From positions 186,001 to 250,000 of the forward strand of contig VTPC01091258.1 in NCBI GenBank assembly GCA_011009095.1: a DNA stretch of 64,000 nucleotides, given 5' to 3'. The DNA is from Ignelater luminosus. Its lineage: Eukaryota; Arthropoda; Insecta; Coleoptera; Elateridae. Numbering within the stretch: the first letter of the stretch is position 1; every line of letters begins with the position of its first letter. Below the pieces are notes generated by a model. That model had not been told where the DNA came from. It was given only the letters and a program-made list of their open reading frames with translations, and did not search any database. A program made the position numbers and the translations under genes. Shown piece after piece: positions 12,131-22,594 of this stretch.

Positions 12131-15105
12131 CTTGACTCGATATCAACACGACTTTTTCAATGGTAATTTTTAGTTTGCTTCGCGAGAATGTACATTTTAT
12201 TGATTTATGGCGTTGAGTTATATCCAGGCAAGTTTCTTGAAAGTACGTTTAATGCCATTACATGTTTCAAACATAGACACTAAATATAAAGCAGTGGCTT
12301 AGGGTATTAGAATTCAACTATAAGTCTGCACTGGTAGACGCTGGTCTACTTTTTCTGGAAAGAATAAGAGATCATCTCCCTGCAGTTTAAATTAGAATTT
12401 ACTAATGTATTGTATTTTGAAGGTAGAAATTAAAATTGTATCAAACAACAAAGATACGATAACAAGTGTAGTAACAAGATAAGAATGATGAAACACTACA
12501 TACAAAATAGTTTTAACTTCTATCAGTAATGTTATTTTAAAAGATTTGATAAAGAACTACTGTTCTGTCTTTGGAGCAAAAATGTGTCCTGGGAGACTCT
12601 TGGAGTGAAACGAAAATTTAATTCGGATATCACATGGCCTAATGTGGAAATCACAGAATTTTGAAAAAAGCTTCAATATCTCGTATTTCAGATAGATGTT
12701 CATCAAAATATTTCTCATATTTATTGTATTTGTTTCTGAAACACTTTAAAATTAATAATAACTTTCCTCTGTAATAATAGATTTAATATTTTTGTAATAA
12801 GTAGCTATATCTACAGGTGTATGACTATTTACATAATTATTTACAATCTTACATTATGTTTTCCTTTTACGTCGGCGGTTATTTGAATTTTTTCTGGCAA
12901 CTGAATCAGACTATTCCCATTCGAAATATTAAAAGGTATTTGTGCGTGATTATTGTCACGTTGAGTTAACCGGTTGTTAATGCTTCTTCTGCAACAGTTT
13001 GAATGCATGCAACAAGTTACTTTTTGCAACCCATTATGGCTCTTAACCCATCCGTGCTTATTCCAACAGAACGATTACAGTGCAAGTCATTCATCTTTAA
13101 TAAATTTATCCATAACTTTGAAATTTGGTTGCCTAATTGCGTGTCTTGCAAGAATTGCTTAAATAAATTAAATCGCACGGTGGTTCTTAGTTTTCACATA
13201 TACAATTTTAACAAATGATTTCTTTACGCGTTTTTGTTGAAAACTTTTGTGTACCACACTGATTAAAGCAAGAAGCCCATAAACATTACCACTAGTTGAC
13301 TACAAAAGAATAAAATCCATGCAATGTACAGAACTGTACCCTTAAAGGACTAAAATTAGAGATATTATGCAGACTTATAAAAGTTCTAAAAACATACTAG
13401 GTATCGTTCCTGATTAGCAATTCAAAAACTGTAAATGGAAGTGGGAAAAGAACTGTTTTATTATTCAAACAAGAAAGTCTGTTAGAAATAGTTTTCGTAA
13501 AAGAAAAAAACCAATACGTAATTACTTATTTAAGAGAGTCTTAATTAGAAACATGCATTACCCCAATTAGATGGTTTTACAGAATAAAACATAAATGGTG
13601 CTTCTAGAATGGAATGGCCACTGTTTTTATTCGTAAAGTAATCTGATTACATTTTATACCTCAAGGGAAGTAATAAATAAAAAAGCAATTCTCGTTCCAA
13701 TAAATTAAGTAATTGAGGCTTTAATACATTTAAACAATTTTTAAAGGGGATATCGAGAAATTATTTTTAATTTTTAAAAAGTGGAATTAAGTAATACTAC
13801 ATAGAATACAATAAACTTTTTCCTATAATTATCTTATAATAGCTATTCTAATGATCTATACTTCCCACTTCCGTTTTAATTGTAAAGGAATAAGGTTAGG
13901 CACGTACCTACTATTAATTACTTAAATTTACTGTGAAGTTAAAATTGGATTCTACATTTCGCACATACCTACTTGTAAAATGTAAGGAAAACTTTAAAAC
14001 TTCTGAAACCGTGTTTAATATAAATTCATAATGTAAAAACTGACACATTTTGTCCAAATATTTTTTCACCTAAGTTCTGTGTTTGTCATTTTTGAGGTAT
14101 ATGCAGTCAACTCGTCAAGTAGTGTCGCAAAATATTTGACGTCTTATCGTCGAATGCTTGATTTTATAAATTCTGCATTGTATAAAAATTACTAATCGAT
14201 TAACTAAAATTAATCGATTAAATTAGTATCTATTTGCATACATTGCAATATTACCTTATGAGTTAACTACATCTATAAAGCAATTAAAGACCTTTGAGAA
14301 TTTTATAAAAGGGCTACTGATAAGCCTAGTTATTTGCAGCACAAGCGTCATAAATATTTTTAGTTGTAGAAGTATCCCATCGTTACAAGTTGTTTACAAA
14401 TGGATGCGATCTATTGTAACGTCGATACGCCAATACCTACACACCTATACGCATATACCCTACACTTAATAAACTTGAGCCGCAGGATGCTAGGCTTACA
14501 GCCTTGGGGAGAGCAAGGAGTAAGGGAATCGAAAAAATAAGAACGCAAAACTCTTATGTAATGAACAAATAAAGATTTATTTCCCAAAATAAATTTTCCC
14601 TCAATAGCTCAGTTTCACAAAATTAGTAAGAACAATAATATTACAAAATAACTGTAAGATTAAAATATCAAAATATGAAATCGTTTGACATATACAAATA
14701 AACAAGTTATAATTATACATTCTAGGCAAATATATAAATAATGAAACAAGTTAAGTATTAAATATAAAAATAATGGTCAAGTGTAAATAAATTTTAAATA
14801 TGCATAAATGTAAAATGTAAACAAAAAAACAAGGTAAACACCTTAAGAGGGGAACTGGTAAAATGAATGAAGATAGATGACGCTACCATCGAAAATAGTT
14901 AATATTTTCTTTTGAACAAATTTTTCTTAACCAGTTCTTCGTACCATCAAGAAGTAGAGTATTAAAAAGCTTATTATTAAAAGAAGGGATTGGTGTATCA
15001 CTTTTCGTTGTGGAGAAATAACGCAAAGAATACTAATGAAACATTACAGTTTTCAAAGATTTTGTAAAACAAAAAATTAAATTTGGACATCTCAATACAT
15101 GTAGC

Positions 15106-15187
15106 CGGACCGGGACCTTTCGCCGCGCATCTTTCGCCGCGCATCTTTCGCCGCGAGTCATTCACCGCAGGGACAGTTCGCCGCAAA
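15106..15187 (+). repeat. Left MULE terminus with TTCGCCGCG subrepeats
   Basis: After CGGACCGGGACC come five spaced units of the form (T/A)TTC(G/A)CCGC(G/A), about 12-16 nt apart. They are far more GC-rich than any surrounding DNA. Such arrays could be transposase-binding sites; that role is inferred from position only. Confidence 0.8.
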
Positions 15188-15993
15188 TAAGTTCCAACGT
15201 ATTTACTTTGAGATATTTATCTGAACTAATGTGAAATTAGGCTTTATTTTTGCTAATTTGTCACATAATAGTAATAACTAATGTGAAATTTATAAAAGTA
15301 AGCCGACAGCAGTTTATTTTACAAATCATAATCCGTAATTAACAAACTAAAATATGAAATGGATGGTGTACAAAACGCTTTTTGTGTTTGGCAGTATTGC
15401 ACTAAGTTCATTTTGACAGATTGCTAATTTTATGTTTTCTCGACATTTAATAGCTTATAGAACAAGAACAGATAAGTCTTACTTACATTTAAAATGCAAA
15501 TTTGATAGTGAGTAAATCAAATTATATTAAATATAACCTTATTTCAAATTGTTACATATCTTACGAATTTGAAAATTTGAAACAGTTTACTAGATGCAAA
15601 GTTTTAAAATGCTAGTCAATAAAACTCAAAATTTGTTTATTGTTTGTGAGTAGTAAATTTACTTTCATTTAGGCATATACTTCTATTCGTACACTTGTAA
15701 TAAAAACAAATAAACATATTTGATAATTGCAGTTAAAATTAAATAAATCTCTTTATTTCTAGTCTTACTTAATCTTTAGCGTCGAATAATTAGCCAAGTG
15801 ATCAGGTTTGTTGTTTAAAAAAAAACACAGTAAATTTCAAAATTTGATTATTTATTATAAAAGTATTACAATTCACGTTACTTATTAACGAATTTAGGGC
15901 GCCATTTGATAATTGTGTGACAACCCTCGTAAATAATCAATTATATTTCGATTTTCATAATCTTCAACAATGGCCTTAATATTTTGGTCTAGT

Positions 15994-17409
15994 TTAATAT
16001 ATTTCTGGAGCTTCTTTTCTGGCTGTTGTCCAGAAACGAGTTTCTCGAAGGCGCCCCCGTTGAATTTTTTTTAATTCATCAATAAATTTCCAAATGACTG
16101 GATGATCCATCCCTAGTTCTGTCTGTAGCCTTCTATGGGCGGCTTCGGCATAATTGTTAGTTCTCTGAGAATTGGAAAGAACTCGTTCATAAACAGACCA
16201 CCAATCAGGACGAAATAATGGTGTTCGTCGTCCATTACCTCGTCGATTAGGACGTCCAACATAATTGTCTTCAAACCGTTGCAACAAAGGTTGAAGTTCG
16301 GGAGGCAAATATTCCGCTAATGCATCGATTGCCTCAGCTAAATCCTCCACTGGCACAAATGCTAACGAAGTGATCATTTTGGACTTTAGTGCAAAATCAC
16401 CATCTGAATTGTAATTTTGCAGTAAATGAAGATTCGCTAGTTGTTTTTTCAAGTTTTTGGTTAAATGAAAAAAACAACCGTATATTTTACATTCCTCAAA
16501 TTTTTCCGAAAAAGCATTTATCGCAGCAATTTCATAATCGAACGAAATAAATTTAGGGTTTAATCTAGGCTCAATTTCCAGAAGCATTTCTAACATCTTC
16601 TTATATGTATTTTCTTGTTTATTAGGCAATAGTGCGTAGATAATTGGATGTACACCTCCATACCGTTTCGCCAAAATAGTGTAAACTTGGTAGAACAATT
16701 GAGGTGCAGATCTAAATGTCCCATCGACAAACCAGTGAGATGATTCTTGTAGTATCTGCAAAAATAAAATATATATTATAATTACCAATAGTTGAAGCGG
16801 CTAAAAAAAATAAATGTATCAAATACCTCATAATAAATGTTCTATATTTTAATTTTTACTTACTTGTAGAATTTTCTGTCTTCCAAAAATTAAAATTCGA
16901 TAAGGTGAGGGTCCACTGTCTGCAATTAAAAAGTTTTCTTCACTTCCGGTTCCACAATCATACCGTTTATATTTTTCCGGGATTTCCAACTCCTCTAGGC
17001 TTGTGGGACTTATTGGGGCTGCTGAAATTTGGTTTCTTTTTCGTCTGACCATTTTTTTAATAGATATGACTTTTGGCAGAGCGACTTCCGCACTTTGACT
17101 TAAATTAGCAACACAATTATTAATCAATTGTGCTGTAGGTTCTAAAGTCTCATTCGCATGGAGTTTTATCTTCGTAATTACTTCCTCAGCTTCGATTCTT
17201 GCTGCAGAAGCATCGTGATTATGAGAATTAATTTCTTTCACTATTACACCATTTTCCGTATGAATTCGGGCTTTGCAATTTATACTTCGTTGATCACAAC
17301 GCCAAAACATTTTAGTAGCACAAGCACTCTCTCGATCAAAGATATACAAATATCCATTAGAGGCAAACTTCTCCTTATTTCTCTTGGTTAAAGTCTTTTG
17401 GTTCTCCAT
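15994..17409 (-). CDS. MULE transposase with N-terminal FLYWCH zinc finger
   Basis: The coding sequence is complement(15994-16755, 16864-17409), about 435 residues, with no internal stop. The intron (16756-16863) has a GTAAGT donor and a TTTTTGCAG acceptor, and the exons join in phase 0 (...KILQ|ILQESSHW). The N terminus is a FLYWCH-type DNA-binding finger: GYLYIF, then MFWRC, C in NCKAR and the pair in HNHD. The C-terminal half is the MULE catalytic domain: VDGTF (first Asp), ISFDYEIAAINAF (second Asp), the GCFFHLTKNL motif and NNYAEAAHRR, the likely acidic third residue. I chose the ATG at 17409 (MENQKTL). The frame stays open upstream to a TTTTTCAG acceptor-like site near 17440, so a further 5' exon is possible. 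The enzyme would bind the GC-rich ends and excise and insert the element. Confidence 0.85.
16756..16863 (-). other. Intron of the MULE transposase
   Basis: It is 108 bp, with donor GTAAGT directly after CTACAA and a pyrimidine-rich acceptor ending GCAG. Removing it joins the FLYWCH exon to the MULE catalytic exon without a frameshift. Confidence 0.75.
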
Positions 17410-18773
17410 TTCTTGATTATTCACAGACACTACTAGTTTACACTGAAAAATTGTGAAAAAATTTAAATGTTATATATACCACCACCATCAAGGACCAGGT
17501 AGATTTAAGGTCCGTAATACTCATCCCCCTCCTACACTCTGCTTATTAAAACACCCAAACTTTTTTTTTTTATTTTATTATGTCTCATAGTGTACTCGTA
17601 TGGTACAAACAAGTGTGCTTATTTTTCTTTTGATTAATAAAGCCCTTTTAAAATGCTTTAGCTAAGTAGCAAACAAACTTGTGAATTAAAAATGTATTTA
17701 AAAGTAAAGTACATTTTCTTAAAATTCTTTAAGTCTTTGGGAACAAATCTTAGAAAGGACGCACAACTTTATTATAATATTGAAAAACCTAACTATTTTG
17801 TAATGTTACATTGACGAGATATAAATACACATGTTTTAACAAAAAAATTTAAAAAAATTGTCCACTCCATTAGCGTAAATATAATATAGTTAGACCGTAG
17901 TGTTAGACTGACAAGGAGGCTGCAAGTTCTGGAGATTTGTTTGGTTTGGCTGTAAATAACAGACTTTTAGCGGAATAATAGGAAACGAAATATTTTAAAA
18001 TTTATTAACGTACCTAGTACAAATAACACCATAAAGTAATTTAAATTTTAAAGGTTCGAATAGGATATAGTGAAAATTTCACAGATGTGGAACGAATGCG
18101 ACTTGCGTTTTACTTTATGACTTCAAGAATGCAATTTTTAAGTTACCGACAAAACGCAATAAAAAAGAATGCCGACAAATTATACAATAAATATACAAAT
18201 TCCAATAAATAAACGTGACCACACATGATAAAGATGTTGAAAAGCGTTAAAAGTGAATCCGAAACCGGCAGTAAAAATTTTGCTTATTCAGCTTATTGTC
18301 TGATTGATATTGCATTATCTCTCCCAAAATCACATATTTGCAACAGGAACTATATGAGACAACCGCATTCAAAATTGTAGTCTGGAATCTAAAGAAATTA
18401 CTATTATTTCAAATAGTCATTAACAATAAATTATAGAACATTATTAGCAATATATTAAGCATGTTATCGTATACCATGGAGAAGAACAACTGTTTTACAA
18501 ATTAAAATTTATTAAAATTAATCTTTGTAAAGATGGTGTCTAATGCAGAGTAAATGCGCAAAGGAAATTTTTAAAACAAAATTGTGCATTAGATACGTAT
18601 ACCACAAAAAATTGAAATATACCGACTGTGTTAGATTTTGTTTTCTAGACGTTTTTAGTAGATATGAATATGTGGTAAATTAAATATCATATTTGCTAAG
18701 AAGTTGAAATCGAGTCCGCATTTGCTTCACTGCCCTCAACTAAAAATCTTCAAATGCTACATTTGTGAATGGT
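17410..18773. other. Non-coding 5' part of the MULE
   Basis: AT-rich DNA between the transposase start and the right terminus. No ORF with a motif was seen. It presumably holds the transposase promoter and perhaps a first exon, but I see no clear signal. Confidence 0.5.
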
Positions 18774-18886
18774 TACCGCGGCGAAAAAATCTGCGGCGAA
18801 AAGTGTCTGCGGCAAATGTGTCTGCGGCCAAAAGCTCGCGGCGAAAGGTTCGCGGCGAATGAGTCGCGGCGAATTGTCCTAGACCG
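18774..18886 (-). repeat. Right MULE terminus with CGCGGCGAA subrepeats
   Basis: Seven spaced units of the complement of TTCGCCGC(G/A), several slightly mutated (GGCCGCA, TTGCCGCA), end in CCTAGACCG. There are more units than the five on the left, so the two ends differ in copy number. Confidence 0.8.
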
Positions 18887-19274
18887 ACATGCAGCATATA
18901 TTACTGAATAACGTACACCTTTAATTTTTACAATAAATTATGGATAACGCTAATATGTTCATGCAAAAGTTGTGTATGACAGGTATATGATTTATTTCTC
19001 AGTTTAGATAGCTAAATTATTTCAGCCATTGGGTAGAAGAGACCGCCTTTAAACTTGCAAACAGTTAGAAGAAATTAGTAAATACGGATTAAATACCAAT
19101 GTATACCCTATTTGTTCAGTTTAAAAGCACAGAGAATTAGTGGAGATATTTTATACATGAAAGATTTAACAAGTTCTGCCCTTGTTATTCTAACGTTTTT
19201 AAATAGATACTGTGTTGAACGTACAGTATTGAGTTGCGTACATCTGCTGCCATTGTTTACCTAATTCATGTGGC

Positions 19275-19318
19275 TGTGCGTGCGTGCGTGCGTGCGTGGG
19301 TGTGTGTGTGTGTGTCTG
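19275..19318 (+). repeat. (GTGC)n/(GT)n microsatellite
   Basis: About five GTGC/CGTG tetranucleotide units run straight into a GT dinucleotide run, a compound simple repeat. Confidence 0.95.
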
Positions 19319-19839
19319 TTAATTGAAATCTCAAAAAAAATCGGTTTCGGTATATAAAATCAAAACATTAAAAACTCACTTGTATTAAACTTAGAGTTTT
19401 GAAATAAAAACATAAACACATTTGGGGAAAGAACATGATTACCTGCGATACTTGATAATACATAATACACAAAATGTAAAACGATTAGATTAAACATTAT
19501 AAATTTTACGAATAAACAGACCTGTTCGTTGTTATGAAACACAGGTGCATATCATTAGTCAATATCGATCAAAACAGAAGAAAATTTGTTTTCATCCCTA
19601 TATTATATGACAAAATTGAGTTAATTATGTAATCCAAAATTTTAATAGTGCTACAAGGCAAACAGTGAAAATAAAATATTAAAAAAATTTCAATCATAAA
19701 CGAGGAGTCTAAATAGTAATTATAACTTTTCAAGAGGATTATACTAAATTCTCAACAGTGGTGACCGACCGACATCTGTTGGCTACGGTCGGTGTTGGTG
19801 ACGGCAGGTGTCAATACTTGAATTGAAAACGCACTAAGC

Positions 19840-20000
19840 TATATGTGATCTTGGATGATAAAATACACCTAGTGTGTCAAAATATCGAATGTACAAACCA
19901 CCTGATAACGCCGAATTGGAGTTGATAACTGTAAATGCATTTTTTTCGAAACGTATTTTGACACACTAGGTGTGTTTTATCGTCCAGGGTCACATATGTA
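19840..20000. repeat. Hairpin-forming MITE-like inverted repeat
   Basis: Two arms of about 45-50 bp face each other across about 60 bp. They share GATAAAA, ACACCTAGTGTGTCAAAATA and the outer ATATGTGA, with a few transitions. The inner ACACCTAGTGTGT is itself nearly palindromic. No ORF; the target duplication is not clear. Confidence 0.75.
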
Positions 20001-20959
20001 CATGGACGGACAATAAATCAAACAGAAAGGTCAGATCAGCAAACCCACTATGGAATTTCTAATTCCGACTTACGACTTTGGGAACTATTCCATCGGATCA
20101 AAAAAGCTATATAACCCAAAAGTGTCTTAGATAGAGAATATCGACTTATTCTCAGAGAGACTTGATGTATCCCCACAAAAGATACAAAAATGTATCCAAA
20201 AGACATAAATCAATCCTCAGGAAGACTGGAAATATCATCGGTTGCAGTAATTACTACAGAGACCTTAACACTCCACTAATATATATATCAATCGTTGAAC
20301 AGTGGCTGAAATTAATTTTTTAAAGATGTTACCGTCAGAGGCACTAAGGTTTGACTACCCCTAAACACAACAAGAAATCCGGAAAAACTGGAATTCACTT
20401 ACGTCCTACTCCTTTAAGATGTGAACTAGAATTCTGAAAATTTATCCGATTTAAGCTGAAGACCCGACAGTTGAAAAAACTTAACTAATGAAAAGATTCT
20501 CGAAACATTTAGCAAATCGCAACCCTTAGCTTTTGTCTTTGGGATCTTATTGGTTAGAGCTAAAGTGTATATCAGTACTAAAGAGTGGAAATTAAAAAAT
20601 TGTTATCTCAGTTTGCAGCTGAAAAAATTAGAAAATAATGATTAGACACCAACATTTATAGGCAAGAATTAAAGTTTTTTAATTCTTTCTCGAGTATGAA
20701 GGTATATAATAAAATTGCATAAAACGCTAATTAGAAGCATTAAATTAGAGGAGTTTTTCTTTGAACCGCAAGGTTTATTATACACAAAGCAATGACCTCG
20801 CTAACCAAGAAAACTGTAAATCCCTTAAACTAAATTTATTGTGAACCTTCATAATATAAATTTTGTACAAATAAATTATACTTAAAATCTGAATCTTTAA
20901 CCTGTCATCAAACAACATAAAAAAATATAATTATAAAACCTACGAAAATGTATTCGTAA

Positions 20960-20975
20960 GGACCGGGACCTTTGC
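20960..20975 (+). other. Remnant resembling the MULE left end
   Basis: GGACCGGGACCTTT repeats the outermost 14 bases of the MULE terminus at 15107-15120 in the same orientation; the TTCGCCGCG units are absent after it. It could be the stub of a second, deleted copy. A match of this length could also be chance. Confidence 0.35.
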
Positions 20976-21865
20976 TACCAAGTCGAAATGTCTGTGTTTC
21001 AAGCTAAACACTTTAAACATTAAGAAATAAATAAGTTAAAGGTATTCTTCTATATGTAATTTTCATTCGCAAGGAAACAAAACGTTTGAAAACAAAAACG
21101 GTAAAAATAAAAGTTGAACATATACCGCTAATTTATGAAATAGTAATTAGGCGTAGATAGGGAGAAATCTAAACTCGTAGTAAACCTTACGACAACACGG
21201 AAAATGATAAGAAAACATTCTTCCTTAAAATATTTACATTTACATTAAAACCGATGATATATCGGGAGCACGCCATTATAAAAAGTAACATTTTCCAATG
21301 AAAGTTATTCAGGGTTATTCACGTATGATGATGAGCCTACCTGGTTGCATGCTTAAGTGAGTACAACTATCAGTTGAATGATTGTAATAACCTAGGAAAA
21401 TAATGAATTTAGGTTATTCAGGAAAACGCTAAAGATAATGATGCTGAATTTTGTTATGCAATAACTTAATAATTGTAAAGCTAAAAACAAATAGCAGAAC
21501 GAAAAATAGACACAAGTATATGTACAAAATAATTAAATAAGAATTAAATTAAGTAATTGCTAGAAGTATTGACTTGTCCTGACCGTCGCTTCTTTCACAA
21601 GATCTAATTCCTTGACAGAACGATCTTATTAGTTTACTTAGCATTACGCATTTTTAAAATTTATTTTCTTTAACAATTCTGGACACTAAAGCTGACTAAT
21701 GGTAAGTGTTCATACATTTCATTTTAGCTTGCATGTGGATCTTCGTTAAGAACCTAGAGAAGAACAAGTACATTTTCTCTATGTTTTGTTAATATTCGCT
21801 TGGGTTTCTTTAGACTTGGGAGATTTTCTAGTAAATCTTTCTTCAGTCTTTTAAAAGTGGTATCG

Positions 21866-21937
21866 GTAGAATGCTTTTGTGGAGGTACCGCTGTGCGTAT
21901 ATACAAGCACATATAAGCATTCATCGAGGCATTCTAC
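21866..21937. repeat. Small inverted repeat
   Basis: Perfect 9-bp arms GTAGAATGC and GCATTCTAC lie 54 bp apart, with weaker inner complementarity (GCGTATATA/TATATGTGC). This may be a very short MITE; no target duplication was seen. Confidence 0.35.
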
Positions 21938-22398
21938 AAACATTAAAATTAAATCAGTAAATTTTGTTATAGAACAAAAACCTCAGTCACGGACAGATTA
22001 TCGATTTTTAGAGGTTTCAATTTCAGATGTTTTTTAAATACGATTCTCTAGATCTGCAGAATAAAATGCAGTCCAAAAATGAAAATTGATTTTTTCGACT
22101 CTATGAAAAGGTCATAGATCGCATCACAAATAAAGAAATTCCGAAAATTATATTTATCTCAGTCTTTAATGGCCTACAAATTCATAACTAAAAACGTTTA
22201 CGTCAATTAAATATAGAAAAGTGAATGCTCTCTAAAAGTATCGCAAAACCTCTCAACTAAGAAAAACAATCTTGAAACGAAAAGAAATATCTTCTGTGCA
22301 GCAATAACAACTCTTATGTGCCTGACAGAAACTGTTTCTAGTTGTGTAAGGAAAGCATAATTAATAAGTAAAACTGAACTGATGAGATAATACCTATA

Positions 22399-22594
22399 CT
22401 AGGGTTCACCGTCAGACGGAGTAATAAAAGTGCGTGCTCAGCGCGTGATTACTCAAGCCGGTTTAACTCTACTCAACATTCATCAGTCTTTGCTTACTAC
22501 GTCTTTTCTTTCTTTCATGTGTTGTTGTAGCAGTTTGAACCAGGCTTGAGCACGCGGCTTTAACGTGATCACTCCGTCTTTTGCTGAACCCTAG
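22399..22594. mobile_element. TA-flanked MITE with CTAGGGTTCA ends
   Basis: The 196-bp element starts CTAGGGTTCA and ends TGAACCCTAG, a perfect 10-bp inverted repeat. More matching follows inward (GACGGAGT and GCGTGCTCA in both arms). The flanks read TATA on both sides (22395-22398 and 22595-22598), which contains the TA duplication of Tc1/mariner-type elements. No ORF. Confidence 0.8.

Larger units (their letters stand above)
8566..15096. other. Gene-poor AT-rich region
   Basis: Only short ORFs without motifs were seen. The listed exceptions are a hammerhead-like motif (9708-9747) and a dispersed repeat copy (11731-12130). A GC-richer patch at 10190-10350 looks like possible untranslated or terminal retroelement sequence but has no identifiable domain. 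A small palindrome built on ATCGATTAA/TTAATCGAT lies at about 14190-14215. Confidence 0.5.
15106..18886 (-). mobile_element. Complete MULE (Mutator-like) DNA transposon
   Basis: The element is 3781 bp. It ends in long GC-rich inverted termini whose outermost bases are CGGACCGGGAC on the left and CGGTCTAGGAC on the right. It is flanked by ACATGTAGC (15097-15105) and ACATGCAGC (18887-18895), a 9-bp target duplication with one mismatch, as expected for Mutator. Inside, on the minus strand, is a two-exon transposase with FLYWCH and MULE domains. The structure matches insect MULEs. The intact gene and paired ends make it the best-preserved transposon in the window. Confidence 0.88.
18896..22396. 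other. AT-rich spacer with small repeats
   Basis: No gene recognised. It contains the microsatellite, the hairpin MITE, the MULE-end-like remnant and the small inverted repeat listed separately. At 19757-19800 there is also a short inverted pair, CCGACCGACATC...CGGTCGGTG. Confidence 0.5.

Noticed and set aside
17158..17391. 77-codon plus-strand ORF
   Set aside because: It is the antisense shadow of the FLYWCH exon of the MULE transposase.
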